A DNA stretch of 64,000 nucleotides from Rotaria sp. Silwood1. Lineage: Eukaryota; Rotifera; Eurotatoria; Philodinida; Philodinidae. Location: positions 1-64,000 of the forward strand of contig CAJNOP010000131.1 of the NCBI GenBank assembly GCA_905250075.1, read 5' to 3'. The notes under the pieces are model-generated. The model was not told where the DNA came from. It saw only the letters and a program-made list of their open reading frames with translations, and searched no databases. Below are positions 35,646-48,224 of this stretch, piece after piece. Position 1 is the first letter of the stretch, and every line of letters begins with the position of its first letter. The translations under genes and the position numbers were made by a program.

Positions 35646-37438
35646 TCAATAAACAGCTTCAGCTTTTGAGCAGAGAGTGCGGATATCAAAAATATAATAT
35701 GAAGAATCTTTGCTCTGAAAGATAAGAAATTATTTTTGTATCAATTTGACTCAGCACAATCAGCACTATTAATAAATTATAATTACATTGTTCATTGTTC
35801 ATTTATTTTTTTAGTGTATTTATCCGTTTCGGTAGGTTACAGATCGTACTTTTTAATAGTTTGTTATTAAGATTTTACATAAAGCATTTACGAACTCTTA
35901 TGTTCCTAATTCATATTCATATTGTCGTAATGCAGTCGGACATAATATGTCCTCTTCAACTAGTTCATCAAATTCAGTAGAAAGATTTTTATTCAAAAAT
36001 ACTTTTTTCTAAATTTTGAATGCTCCCTTTTTGTCCTTACTCAACAGTTACATACTTCATTACATCAATGCATCTTGCGCTTAATCATGTTATTTTGATG
36101 TCAACAAATTCCTTGTGTAATAAAAAATTATTTATTTTATTTGATGCTCTCAGCGAATTTAAAATAACACAGCCCTTAAAGATGGAAGCCATATAAAACG
36201 AAAGAGGAGAAAATGAGTTATACATCTTTGTATGCAACTCTGGAAAATCATGTATGGATCTTATAAGATCGTATAAAATTTAGCAGTAAGCTCATATAGA
36301 ATCTTACAGTACGATTTTATCAGGAAAGTTGGCTTTGAGTTGAGCATATAGAATCTTACAAGATCATATATGATTTCCATATAATCTTGTACGATCATGG
36401 AAGATCAGACTTACGTTCTTATATGAACTTGTAGCGATCGTATATGATCGTAAAATAGGATTGTTTTACTTGGGAATCGTTAACGGGACGAACACATATT
36501 TACATCGTGCATTGATTTTGTTCTCCTTTTTTGTGGTTTGAGAGACTTTTGTTAAGAAAAGACTTGCCTTGTTAGTCAATGGAACTAAAATTAAAAAGTG
36601 GAAATCGCAGGGAAAAAAGTATAAGGATATTATCATCATAATAAGTTTTCTTCGGAAAAATGCTAGCAAGTTGACTTCAAACAGCTGCTTCTGCCTGTGT
36701 CATTAGTAATCACAAAGAAACCATTATTGAGTGTTGCTTATCAAACTTACTTTCATACAACACTCGGAAAATATGACGGTATGCATTAAGTATTGTGATT
36801 TAGAAAATAATGTTGAGTTAGCCTGTTTTGTATTCATTGACCTTGTTTCTATCTATTTAATTACTTCATTTGTATCACCTTCTTACATCATGGCTTTCTC
36901 AGATTTGTCAGTACTACGCACTTATTGTGTCCTGCGTTGCTGATTGATGTTGTTTCAATACGATTTTTTCTAATTGCAATAAATATCAAGAGAGTCCTTT
37001 CTGGTTCAGAAAAATTTACTTTTCTAATTTCCAACTGTTTTGATTTTATAAAATATATTCAAAATTCCTCTATCGAACGTCACATGGATGTTGATCGATT
37101 TTCATTAAATCAAACTACTGTTGAAGCAGCGTCTAATACGAGTTATGATTTTATTGTGCGAAATTAATCTCATTGACACTCACCTGTTTTATTTGGATGC
37201 ACAGAACTAAACATGAAAGATGGCATGTTAAAAAATGAATAAAACCAATAATAGTTAGGGAATATTTTATTATCTATAACCTCATACTCGATGAACAATA
37301 CTATTATGTTCTGGTACAATCGTTGTTATTTGCCCCCAAAAATACACATTCATATTCTTGTCGCGATAGTTTGTCTACAAGTACTCGTTTGCCGTATCGG
37401 TCTAAAATTGAGGCACCTGATTTTCATGGACGCTTTCT
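35646..37438. other. Intergenic stretch with a short palindrome-rich block
   Basis: 36253-36460 repeats GATCTTATAAGATCGTATA, ATATAGAATCTTACAAGATC and GATCGTATATGATCG-type words, all locally palindromic. A forward frame at ~36960-37167 is open but has no recognisable domain. No gene is called. Confidence 0.4.
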
Positions 37439-37443
37439 CTATG

Positions 37444-37897
37444 TGTAACACCCATGGTTGAGTGCATAATGTTATACTCTTTACCTTCACTTCTTCATTG
37501 AATGAGCTGTTCATCTTTCATTGTCACTTTTTCTCACTTTATGCATAATCCTTCTCTTGTCATTTCTCTACACCATATATCTTGCCATCTTTGTTCATCA
37601 TATGCATTGTCCTTACCTACTTGACCTTCTTCTCTCTATACTTGCCTTATTGCCGTTTTCTTTCTTTCCTTAAGTTAATGTCCTTTCTATCCTTACTCTA
37701 TTCTTCTTTTCTGTCTGTACTTACTGTATGGTTCTATCTTTTTTTATCCATTCCTTGACTCCTCCCTTATATGTTCCCGTACTGACATATAAAAGGAGAA
37801 CCATGTGTTAATGTGTGTGTGCGATTGTATTATATAGAGGATATAATAAAGTGTAATTGTATCTGCACAAACTTTTCTTCCCGCAGGAATCATCACA
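37444..37897. mobile_element. Solo LTR of a retrotransposon
   Basis: The 454-bp segment starts TGTAACACCC and ends ATCATCACA (TG...CA). It is flanked by the identical 5-bp direct repeats CTATG at 37439-37443 and 37898-37902, the standard LTR integration mark. Inside are a CT-rich U3-like part, a TATAAAAG box at 37788 and an AATAAA at 37845, properly ordered for U3-R-U5 on the plus strand. No internal retroviral-type coding sequence adjoins, so it is a solo LTR left by recombination. The family is undetermined; a 5-bp duplication fits Ty3-, copia- or Bel-type integrases. Confidence 0.82.
37788..37795 (+). promoter_or_regulatory. TATA box of the solo LTR
   Basis: TATAAAAG sits 57 bases before the AATAAA inside the LTR, as expected for an LTR promoter and its poly(A) site. 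Confidence 0.55.
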
Positions 37898-37902
37898 CTA
37901 TG

Positions 37903-39084
37903 TATCAAAAGAGAACTCATGATTTTGTTACCGATCCATCAAATTTCACATCGCGATCTTCGAATTTCCTTTTTTGTTAAGGTATTACGGTCTTGATGTT
38001 GTTTGATCGCTGTGTACGATGAGAAATGTAATTTGATAAAGATACACTTTATTACATGCCAAAACCAATTATTATTCATATTCTATTAGAGTAAGCTTTT
38101 TCATTAAACCAAAATGTTCGAAATTTTTTTTTGTCTGTTCACTTGCACTTGAGAAAGATCGTTGTCTTACTCTATGATTGGTTGATTCAATCAATCAATC
38201 ATATAGACTACAAGGACACTAGAGAAAATCAATCAGCTGCGGATGACGCTTTTATTTCATTATTTGATATCTACCATTTTAAAAAGTTCAACTCTTCTCG
38301 TAGATCTGGTTTACTTTAATATTTTTATGCCTGATCTTCGTACTTTCGACACTAGCAGCATAAGTTCTTTCATTCTCCGATCGAGAAACAATAAGATGAC
38401 CCTCTCAACTTTCACTTTCAATGTTTCTGCCTTTTAACTGATGAGCAAGTTTGAGCTATTTGAATGTAATTATGACAAAGAGATGAGGTGCGAATGTGAA
38501 GTGTGAGATGCGGCTGTAAGTGAAACTAATGAAAACATCCGCACCAACATTCAGACGCCCACACTCACCGATACTCATGCGATAGGAGGACCAAAACCAC
38601 TCCATAAGCACATTCTCTGTCACAGTCTATGACGAGTAATTAATCATTAACTAACGAAATATTGATAAGAGATTGCTTGATTATCTAATCGTTTAGTTAA
38701 TTAATTAGTTAGTTTATCATTGAATTAATCACTTAATGAGCTTATGATTTAATTCATTAGTTAATTTGTCTGCTACAGCCTGTAACGAGTCACGCGATCA
38801 TCTGTCACAGGATGTGGGCGGGGGGGGGGGGGGGGGTGCAAATTTCTACTCTATATATTTTAATACTCCTTTCAGATAATGTTTTGCCAAATATTTAGAA
38901 GTTGCGGAGTATTACGAACGCACAAATCTGCTCTCAATATTCAAACGAACGAGTTATGAGCAGTCAAAATTCAATCTTTTTATAAGAGAATTGACGATTG
39001 CATTTCGCCCTATCATTCTCTTCTCGATCATTTTCTCGCTACTTGATTTCGCGCTTTTTTTATTTTAAGATTATTGTTAAATTT
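37903..39084. other. Intergenic stretch with a GT/CA hairpin and a poly(G) tract
   Basis: 38486-38575 pairs a GGTGCGAATGTGAAGTGTGA segment with a downstream CCGCACCAACATTC...CCCACACTC segment. 38640-38770 is rich in TTAGTTAAT/TTAATTAG words and leads into 17 consecutive G at 38820-38836. No gene is seen until 39085. Confidence 0.5.
38820..38836 (+). repeat. Poly(G) tract, 17 bases
   Basis: A run of 17 G preceded by GATGTGGGC. It shares upstream words (TTAGTTAAT, then TCTG and GGC just before the run) with the longer poly(G) at 57942. Confidence 0.9.
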
Positions 39085-40402
39085 ATGATGAGATTACTGC
39101 AATGTCTTGATCTCAAAAGATGTCATCTACATCTCATACTGGGATTTAGCATCACTTCAGGTAGACTAAAGTTCATAAATAATGATTACTGATCGACATC
39201 AGTTTTAGTACTCATAATTAGTCTATGGGAAAGAGAAGAATCCATAGAAAATCTACGACGTTGTTCGACAACTTTCGTATCATCTAATCAATCCTTCTTC
39301 TCAAATGGTTCGACAGAACTTTCTCGTCTACTTGCATTTCTTTTCCCAAATAATACAGTTATCCATTACCAAGGTGTTGCTTACGATCAATATTCCATTG
39401 ATGAACTCACTCAACAAAGACCCGGTGCACAGTGGCTCACTCATCCTTTACCGAACGAGATTGGTCGAGCTGAATATCCAACACCGTGGTGGCCAGCCGC
39501 TTACAACAAATCGAATATTGCTCGCCGCTCATTACTGGCATCACCACCAACTAGAACGAATCTGGCATACGTCAACGAAATTCATGTGGTGAGTGACGCG
39601 TCGTTTATCGATCGGCATAATCAGTTGAAAAAGGTCTTTAAGCGTCACGGTATTCCTCCCGAATCTATTCAATGGCGATTCGAGTGGAATCGAACCACGT
39701 GCAACTCGAAAGAAAACCATCAACATGTGCGTAAAAGACTGAATATGAAACCAGGTGAGTACGTGTAACAACTCTCATGATTTTCTTTATAATCACACAT
39801 CATTTATAGGAGTAAATATTCGAGTGAATCTTTGCCCCATCATAATGAAACATGTAGATATATGGCACGATGTGGCCTTGCGACAAAATTCACTAGCACT
39901 TATTCTCGAGGATGATCCGCTCTTCGTTCCATTTTTCAAAGAGAAACTCAATCGAGTTATTTATACCGCCATTCGAACTGGTGCTCTTCGTATCAACGGA
40001 ACTTGTCTTCCATATTCGTCGCAACGGTCAATGGCTTTGGACGAATGGATCACTCAAGAGCCTATGTTCGTCATCGGTGCATGTTTTGATTTTCATGCGG
40101 AAAAGCTATTTCATAAAAATCAGCGACAGGCAACACCAGTACTTTCGACACAAAAGTTGCGAGTTAGTCGATGTGCTCATGCCTATCTCATTACAGGATG
40201 CACTGCACGAGCGATGATCAACGTACTTAATCATCAATACACTGAAACAGATACACCCGATTTTTGGATGAATCGTGTCTTTTCAAAATCCAATATCCTG
40301 CAATCTTTCTGGATCGATCCACCTCTCGTCTATCAGGGCAATCGTGTTGATCACGATCTAGATCAACTACAGACATTCAAGGAAACAAAATATAACTTGT
40401 GA
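39085..40402 (+). CDS. Type II membrane glycosyltransferase-like protein (GT25/LPS-type)
   Basis: Three exons join in phase: 39085-39160, 39209-39754 and 39810-40402, with introns of 48 and 55 bp, GT-AG ends, giving 404 residues. The first intron falls inside a predicted signal anchor, residues ~15-32 (LHLILGFSITS plus VLIISLW), with positive residues before it, so the catalytic part would face the Golgi lumen. The C-terminal domain has a LEDD motif at ~240-243 in the context SLALILEDDPLFVPFF. This resembles the acidic metal/nucleotide-sugar motif of family 25 (lipooligosaccharide-type) glycosyltransferases. Further downstream, CAHAYLITGCTARAM matches the G-A-Y-ILS-like segment of that family. 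The donor and acceptor sugars cannot be told. No lesion is seen. Assignment to GT25 rests on motif recognition only. Confidence 0.65.
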
Positions 40403-41683
40403 TTTTAATTCATTGATGACCGATGGTTCTTCCGACTCAACCGTCAACGATATTCTTTACTTCTCACATCAAATTCATAAATCGATTAGCAATGTTTGTC
40501 ATTTCAACGGGACCAAGAGACTGCTAGCCTCCAATTGCGAATTTTTAAAAAATAGGAGTCCTTAGAGGATCAAGTTTGTGTAAAATATAGGATTTTCGAT
40601 AAAAAAATGACCAAAATATAAGATTTATTATACATTGTTTCTGCTCAAATTTTCTGATTTTGTTAACTGCTTCACTTGATATCTTTCTAATGAAACAAGC
40701 AAGAACTGGGGACTCGCCATCAGGATTCTTATCTGATTCATTTCTTCTGACATGAATAGTTAAATCAAATACCATTAAGAACTTTAATTAAAGTTTTAGA
40801 ACCTTTTTCATTAATCAATGAATAATGACAAAAAAAGGAAGCCATAAACTTTGAAAGGATAAAACCAAAAGAAAAACCAAATATTATATATCATAATTAT
40901 AAGACCGCAAACTTTTTCTTGACAATTCGGTACAATCAGAAGCTGAAGTTACATCCATGTGAAACTTTTAGCAAACGTTTAACACAATGATAGGAATTGT
41001 TCCTGAAATTTTCAGCTGAATTGGTTAAACTTTCCCTTGATTTTGCAACTTCTTAATTTCGACATTTTCAGAACAGCTAGGAAACAGAATATTAAGATAG
41101 TGTCTCAGTTAGTTAATATACCATTCGGTTCAGAATTAAATTCAGAGTGAATTCGTATGAAAGTCACAAATAATAGATCAACATTTCTTTAAAAAAAGAT
41201 ACATCCTCACGCAGGGGTTATATTTACTCTACTACGAAATCTCTTGGAGCTTTTGTTCTCTTGAATTTGATTCAGGTTCAACGTCAGTTTTCTAGTAACA
41301 TCAGTAACAAATAAATGCTACAATATCACACACACAATAGGATGAAAAACTCTGTCCTCATCTCATCATAAAGAACCCAGTTCACAAAATTTGGACAAAA
41401 GTACTAAACCACAAAAATTGTCGCCCAGCCTCGCTCAATAAGGACTTAATTGTTTTTTCGTGCAAGAAAATAGAAAAGATCTAACTTAATTTGATTTGTT
41501 TTCAACTGAAAAAAATCCTTTTTAAGTGGCACTAATTGAATACAATGTAAGTCTAATTTTCCAAATTTTAAAGATAAATTTTAATTGTTTTTTGTTTTTC
41601 TTAATCAATTTTCGAAAAACAGTGTCAATTGGAAAGCTTATGCTGATGGAATATAAAACGCGAAAATCAGTTAAAACCAATCT
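40403..41683. other. AT-rich intergenic stretch, no gene recognised
   Basis: A short block at 40550-40625 has AATATAGGA-type words that recur at 42715-42800 in the same orientation. These may be old repeat fragments. Nothing else is recognised. Confidence 0.35.
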
Positions 41684-41687
41684 TTAA

Positions 41688-42531
41688 CCCATTCGCCACG
41701 ATTCAGTTTTCTTGAAAAAAGTCCCTGAAATATCGATTTCTGTCAAGAGTTAACTTCTAATAAATGCACTTAGTGGTCTTTTCATTATCTTCCACCGATT
41801 ATTCATTGTTCTCTTGTTTGTGTCATCACATATCGAGTCATTTTTTGTAATCATATGGAAAATCTCTCAAGTTATTTTTGTGTCCTTTTACATCTTATAG
41901 GTAGTGCATGTAAGATAAGGGAACGAAATTTATAGCTTTTGCCTCCCTGTTCTTGTCTCTGTCCTTTTATGTATAAAAGCGACCGACATTTCGAAATAGT
42001 TCACATGCCGTTCGAAGAAACTGATAATAGCTATTTGATATACAAGGAAAACTACGCGCACAGCAAAGTGACCATTCTACAGTTTCGTGAAAGTCTTGCC
42101 CGATCTTTACTATTTGGTATGCCGTTCGAGAAGGTGAAGCAGAGTGTGAGACAGAAACCAACTGGTCAAGTGAAACGTAAACTTGCTGATCAGAAGCTAG
42201 AAGAAAAAGAAGGATCTAGTCGCGACGTTCGAAGGGCTTGTGTTGGCTGCTATGAAAAAATCCGGTAACAAAAATCAAGAGAAGCAAGTAATGCAACAGA
42301 AAACAAAATAAAAACTTTCTGTTCTGATTGTGATACTTTTTTTTGTCTTTATTGCTTCAATGAGAAAGATCATTCTATGCAATAAATAATTCAAACAATA
42401 GCGAGACGGACTAGATGACACACCACATGTAGTCTTGTACTGGAAAACAAAGGAACATAAACTGTTTTTCTCTGAAGTTTGTTGTTAAGACCGAGTGGGT
42501 CCCACCAGTGGGACCCGTCGCGGTAAATGAG
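41688..42531 (+). mobile_element. Internally deleted piggyBac element
   Basis: TTAA borders at 41684-41687 and 42532-42535 flank ends CCCATTCGCCACG (left) and, inverted from the right, CTCATTTACCGCGACG. A subterminal palindrome GGGTCCCACCAGTGGGACCC lies at ~42497. Near the right end the element keeps a C-terminal transposase fragment (41939-42268). At 844 bp it has lost most of a ~2-kb transposase and is non-autonomous. It is distinct in end sequence from the piggyBac-like element at 20945-21989. Confidence 0.8.
41939..42380 (+). pseudogene. C-terminal fragment of a piggyBac transposase
   Basis: About 109 open codons contain the family's C-terminal helix region (DNSYLIYKENYAH, TILQFRESLARSLL), a Lys-rich linker and the start of the cysteine-rich zinc-binding tail (RRACVGCYEKIR). 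After a stop at 42268 the tail continues in another frame (TFCSDCDTFFCLYCFNEKHS). The DDD catalytic core is absent. This is a truncated and frameshifted remnant, not an active transposase. Confidence 0.7.
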
Positions 42532-42535
42532 TTAA

Positions 42536-43049
42536 AGCTAAAAACCACTAGCGCATTTAGTACTGAACAACACTATGTAAATATGCCATCGTAATGTAAG
42601 AGTTTGTTCAAAGCATGTGACCACACACTGTATATGTTGTTGAACGTCTGAACACTACTAGAACAAACGCAAAACTTACAGTTTTTCGAAAATTTTCTCC
42701 TTTTTTCGATAAAATATAGGAAAAATAGAAATTTTTATTGAAATATAGGACAAAAATAGGACTTTTTCAAAAATATAGGAATTATAAGAAATATAGGTCG
42801 AATCGCAGCCCAGAAGAGACTGTCAAACTAAAAACTGAGGTTCTATCGGAACGAATTTTCTCGTATTTTTTCGTCTGTTTCCAAGGGGATCGGTAACAAG
42901 AATTTCTATGGAGATTTAGGGACTGGTCACAGAGGAGCGGGAACAAGATTAAAAAATTTCCATTCTCGGAAATCATTTTGTCCTATTTCTAAATGCATTT
43001 GAATGCGTTCCTATATTCATCATACATGAGGGCATGGGTGTGGTCTGGT
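42536..43049. other. Intergenic stretch, nothing recognised
   Basis: Apart from ATATAGGA-type words at 42715-42800, no structure is recognised. Confidence 0.35.
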
Positions 43050-43255
43050 ATCCCATGTAAAAATGTATTCAAAATTTAACGATTTAACGAAATTTAATGT
43101 TACCTTTCTGTCCTTGAAAACGCGTTAAAATAATATTAACGTAGAGAAACGAGTGAAAATTCGTTAAATTCATATTTTAACGCGTTTTCAAGGACAGAAA
43201 GGTAACATTAAATTTCGTTAAATCGTTAAATTTTGCATACATTTTTACATGGGAT
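43050..43255. mobile_element. 206-bp MITE with nearly identical ~83-bp inverted arms
   Basis: The left arm starts ATCCCATGTAAAAATGTATTC and the right arm ends with its inverse (ATTTTTACATGGGAT). Both contain TTTAACGATTTAACG and CTTTCTGTCCTTGAAAACGCG or inverses. Very few mismatches separate the arms over ~83 bp, so it inserted recently or is conserved by hairpin gene conversion. There is no coding sequence. Confidence 0.85.
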
Positions 43256-43560
43256 GCGTGGTGTGGATGGGAGTTGGTATGAGTGTAGGTGAGGAGTGTG
43301 GGTGTGAATGTATGAGTCTGGGTGTGAGTGTGACTTTTCTTCTTGTTTCATACCCACAACCTATACCCAGTTTCGCACAGGCACTCGCTTTAGCAAGTTT
43401 AACCGTGGTAATCAAGTTCAGACTGTAGTTGTTAACGTTTTCCGTGATAACTAATCTTTCACAGAATGTGGTTGAAGATAAGAGGGTGGACTGTGAGTGC
43501 TTGTGTGAGTGCTGATGTGCGTGTAGATAATAGAACAGAGAATACCTATACACATCCACG
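43256..43560. repeat. GT-rich then CA-rich hairpin cluster
   Basis: 43258-43335 is a GTGTGGGTGTGAATG/GAGTGTGGG-type run. It is followed by CATACCCACAACCTATACCCAG and, further on, another GTGAGTGCTTGTGTGAGTGC run. These are members of the GT/CA hairpin family scattered over the window. Another pair lies at 43781-43845. Confidence 0.55.
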
Positions 43561-44180
43561 TCTCTTTTGTTGACTTTTCATATTAATACATCGTTGAATT
43601 TTACTATCGTATAATTCGATTTTTTCGAGTCCTAGCTCGTTAAAATAACGACAAGTTGAACCATTTAGATGTATTCTATCCGGAAGAGAATTCATACAAA
43701 GTTGTTCATTGTCACAAATGTCTTTTGGTTGAGAAAACTGCTTGAAGTTTGTTTCATTATTTGTAAATATGAAATGTAGAGTGCTGATGTGAAGTGTTAG
43801 TCATCTGATCACATACACTCACAACCAAACCCACACCCAGTATTATTTCACGAAAGTCAGAATAAATGAAGTTTTGAATAAGATAAAATAGACACATAAA
43901 TTTTAAATCATTGACATTCTAAAACTGGAAAGAATGAAGTTTTAGTAAAAATACAGACGAAGTTCTTTTTTCAAGAGAAATACCTTGCATAATTAGAAAT
44001 TTTTCAGTAATGTCACTCAATTCATTTAATTCGATTTTTTTCGACTACGTACATGTGTTCATATGTACAGCAAAAATTAAAATATTACGTATACACAGCA
44101 TTTTATTAGCATATGAATTTGTAAATAAGTTTATGTTTCGTTTAATAATAAATGTGACCACATGTGACTCAATCGGACGT
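43561..44180. other. AT-rich stretch before the assembly gap, no gene recognised
   Basis: Only the GT/CA pair at 43781-43845 stands out. Confidence 0.35.
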
Positions 44181-44280
44181 NNNNNNNNNNNNNNNNNNNN
44201 NNNNNNNNNNNNNNNNNNNNNNNNNNNNNNNNNNNNNNNNNNNNNNNNNNNNNNNNNNNNNNNNNNNNNNNNNNNNNNNN
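44181..44280. other. Assembly gap of 100 N
   Basis: Exactly 100 unknown bases, the conventional scaffold gap of unknown length. Features should not be inferred across it. Confidence 0.99.
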
Positions 44281-44671
44281 GACCATTCACCACGCCACAC
44301 ACATCGACTGCAATCTGAGCCCCGAGAGTTCAATATCTTGTAAACCCGAATGCGACGATGCAAAACATTTTATTCACCCTATATTCAGTTGACAATCTAC
44401 AATTTGATTTTTCATATAAATTAGAAAATAGATTTGAAAAGTGGATTATATCTCAATTAATTTAATTCCAAAAAACATAGGATGTGAAAAAAAGCTTCAA
44501 CAAAAGGTTCAACTAACAAATGTCAATATCATCAATATCGATATTTGATCCGTCGGTTCAGCGACTAGTCCATGTAGAGTAGGGTGTTACATAAGCATTG
44601 AACGAAGGTACACTTTGGTTGGGTTCAATTGCTTTTACGAACGTAGAAAAATTAGCTTAATGTGATTCTGT

Positions 44672-45678
44672 CTATTTTTCAATTGCATCGGTTTCCCAAA
44701 AGTCAAGTTGAGCGCCAAATAATGGACATACACTAAGTCGTCCGAAATTTTCTTGTCCGTCGTATACGTCGACTAATGTTGATATGTTCGCCAGTGAATT
44801 GGAGCTTGATATGCTGAAATAATTTTGAATCTGACAACAAACAAGGAATTTTTACATAAGTAAGGCAAATGACTGACTAATGTACAATATTATGTTACTA
44901 TAGCTTACATGAATGAATGATCACCATTTGTAGAATAAAAAGACACCATCTGTCTACGTACAACAGATTGTGGAACACAGGTTTTCCTTTGCGCGGTCAT
45001 TGTTTCTAGATTTTTCACCTGCAAATCATACAGACAAAATATTTTTTTCTTTAGTTACTTTAAACTAATGTCAATAGATCACATAATAGCAGAATTGAGT
45101 GATCAATGCATAAATACACACACAGTTATTTTCATAGGTAAACTTTTCGCGCATTCAAATCTTTCTCGGAAAAATTCAAACAAGCAAAACATCGAAACGA
45201 AAAATGGCAATGTACGCATAAACATTGAATTGTGTGTTAATTATTCTCAATCTGGGTATGTTTTCATTTTTGAATGTTGTTATTATTTTGTGTTCGCAAA
45301 TTAGTAACTAGGAGTCAAAGCATGAATTATTCATTCAATGAGACATTTATATAGATTATCCGTTTGGAAATTAGCTCTCTGATTTTTTTTGAATCATTTT
45401 CGGATATTCGAATGTTCTTTTTCTTAGTTTGAGTCTTTACATCTGGTCATCCTAGATATATATTATCTTTTGATACAGCACAAGTCTCGGTTTCTTTGTC
45501 GATATCCTTTCTTTCTTTCTTGATGCGCGTGTGAAAGGTACTTTAGAATCATAAATGAAATACTTCTTCTTTGCCATCTATGATATCATCTAGTTAAAAG
45601 TAATTAAATTATTCGATAACTTACTTGTCGCAATCGGACATAAGAAAATTCGTAGAATCCAATACAGAAGGAAGTCAT
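44672..45678 (-). CDS. Small three-exon gene candidate, 101 residues, function unknown
   Basis: Three minus-strand exons join in frame: 45678-45625 (ATG start, ending in CAA then a GTAAGT donor), 45018-44909 (TTTGCAG acceptor, GTAAGC donor) and 44813-44672 (TTTCAG acceptor, stop TAG). Introns are 606 and 95 bp. The product runs from MTSFCIGFYEF through QRKTCVPQSVVRRQMVSFYS to GQENFGRLSVCPLFGAQLDF and has no signal peptide or membrane segment. Consistent phases and good splice sites support it. No family is recognised, and further exons or a different first exon are possible. Confidence 0.45.
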
Positions 45679-48224
45679 TTTAAATATAATATTTTTGTTA
45701 TCACCACTTAAAGATGATCCAATTTTGAACGCCTGGTGACGATCATTCATATGTATATAAAATTTTAATGTAAATTGTATTCACACCAGTAAAGTCTTGC
45801 AAATACCTGATAGTAGAATATACGAATTTGATAGAGATCTTGTCCGGTGGTGTATTTACAGGTTTTGCAGTAACATTCGCAATGAATAATTCGAACAAGG
45901 TGACGATTTCAAAAAAAATACCTCAAACTATAATGTTTGCAAACGATCATAAAAAGCAAAAATGTTCAGTGATTATGGAAAGTCAAAATGTGAAATATTT
46001 TGCCGAGTACGACTTTCACTATTCAAATAGTTAATCTTCAAAGGTTGTTATCTTTGGTCATGTAATCCTTCTATGAAAAAATGGTCGATTTTCTCACATA
46101 TCCTCTCTTATTTAACTATGAGTGATTGCAAATTGGATGAATATTTTCTCTGAGCGCTATGAGATTGTCGCTGAATCAATATCAATAAGTTGAATGTTCT
46201 TGGTACAAATAATGGCAGACAGCGACGCATCTTCATCAAAATCCGTTTTTTAATCATAACAATTAAGCACATCATTTTTGTAGGTTGAGTTGACGCAAAG
46301 ATACCATTGAGAGAAACGGTTAAATATTTCGAACATATTTCGAAGTGCAGTTAAAAGGGTATTTTTTTTTGAGAATGACAATCCATAAGAAATTGTATAA
46401 TAATACATGATAATTGACGACACAGGAAAAGAAGGAAAAGAAAAAGCCTACAAGAAATTGAAAAAACATACTAACCAGTAGGTAATATCATTGTGCATGC
46501 TTTTGACGAATACAAAATCGATATGTTTTACTTTTTCTTTCAATTCACCGAACTCTATTATCGACGTAGACATATTTAGAAGAAACAATCGAAATTCGTT
46601 GAATAAAGTTGAAGTCCATGACATAGCTAAAAGAAATTCATCGAAAAAATCTTTTCATGTATTGATAAAACGAAAACAAGTAAGAAGGGAAACGCGTAGA
46701 TAGGATAGCTTCTTTATTGATTTATTTTTCCCTTTATTCGATCCTTCTGAGTACCCATTAAAAGTGTCTTTTATCTTCTACAGCAGTGGAACCATCGAAA
46801 AATTTATCGAAAGTGAACGACATCTTTTCGTTAGTCTGTGAAATACCATTTTCAGTTGGACGAAGTTTCATATTTAATGCTTCTCTTCTGGTTGACACAT
46901 GTGAGCCAGAAACATTAGACTCATTCCATAGAAAAGTTACGAGACAATCAAATGACAAATCCATACTCTATAACATTCTAAACTATGCGTCTCGCTTTTC
47001 ATCAACTCAATTGAAACATATGAATACAGCTAACGCTGAAGGATACACAACTACTTCACTTTTCTTTTCCCTATTTTGAATGTCATTTTTGATGAAAAAA
47101 TTCGAAACGACGAATTTAGTCTTACGAGCTGTCTTGCATTATGATTCAAATGAGTCAATTCATATGGGTAAATATCTCATATCATTTTCCTGAAGTTATA
47201 TACTATGTTTGCATACATTAAATCCTTGACGAGATGATGGTTTCCCTTGAACTTCAATTAAGTATTTTCAATTAAAATAAATTTCTGTAGACTAAATTCT
47301 TAAATGATTTTTTGATAGAAATGCTTTTTCTCTTTCATTATTTTCGAAATATATACTCTACGCATTGACATGTAAATAGAATTTATAATTCTAATTTTAA
47401 ATTGCTATTATTTTGATAATTCAAAGATCAATGTTATTTGATATTGACTATAGCTTGTTTTTTGCTATATAAATATTTATACTGAATAAGTTACCGTAGA
47501 TATTTCGAATACTTTTAGTTGACTGTTTGTCCCGATGATTTAAACGTTTTTTGATGTTATTATAATCTCAATTGAAAAAATGTTTAATTAAAGATATCAT
47601 TTGAGTTGGTCTAATCTTTAAATTATATTTCAATACATGAAAGATTTATTTATATAAAATCGTCTCTTAACTTATATGAAATATGTCGAGTATCTATTAA
47701 AATCCTTTAGTGATGGTCAAGACAAGCTTCTATCACAGGTATTCAATCCCTTCAATTAATAAAAATGAAAATTGAGAGTGTGTATGTATTAGGGCAAATC
47801 TTTTTTCAATGTTGTCCATACCTTCACCGATAAGAAAATCATTTTGAGATTATTTAGACAATGGCTTTATCCTATACGATGGTTTTTGACACAGTAAATA
47901 TGCTTCGTGTGACCAAAGAGAGAAACATATTCAGTTTCGCACGTCGTCACCATTGTTATTAAAAAAGTGGCCAATACGTGTATATAGGACATGGACTGAT
48001 TGGACGCCTCACTTTTTATTTGCGCGTTCTTTCTCTCTCTTCTCTTAAACAATGAAAAACATCATCAAAGCTCGCCAGTCTACATATTATTACATAGAAA
48101 TAAAATCGCTTGATTCTTTTTCAAGAGAAATAATTAAATCATTTTATTTTATTCTGTTCCTGGCAATCAGCCCTTTTTGTTTCCCAATCTTCGTTAGCAA
48201 TATCGAAACAATCATCACATATCG
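45679..48224. other. Intergenic stretch with unassigned open frames
   Basis: Forward frames at 45828-46034, 46497-46680 and ~46786-47079 are open and the last follows a CTTCTACAG acceptor-like site, but they do not join in phase and show no domain. I call no gene here. Confidence 0.35.

Noticed and set aside
36253-36460. CRISPR-like array
   Set aside because: The GATC-containing words are short, palindromic and irregularly spaced, with no uniform repeat/spacer structure, and the genome is eukaryotic.
44010-44363. Frames spanning the N run
   Set aside because: They exist only because unknown bases are read as open codons across the assembly gap.
46497-47079. Spliced plus-strand gene joining frames at 46497-46680 and 46786-47079
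   Set aside because: The donor after KRKQ and the CTTCTACAG acceptor look good, but the phases do not agree and reading on in phase 0 meets a stop.
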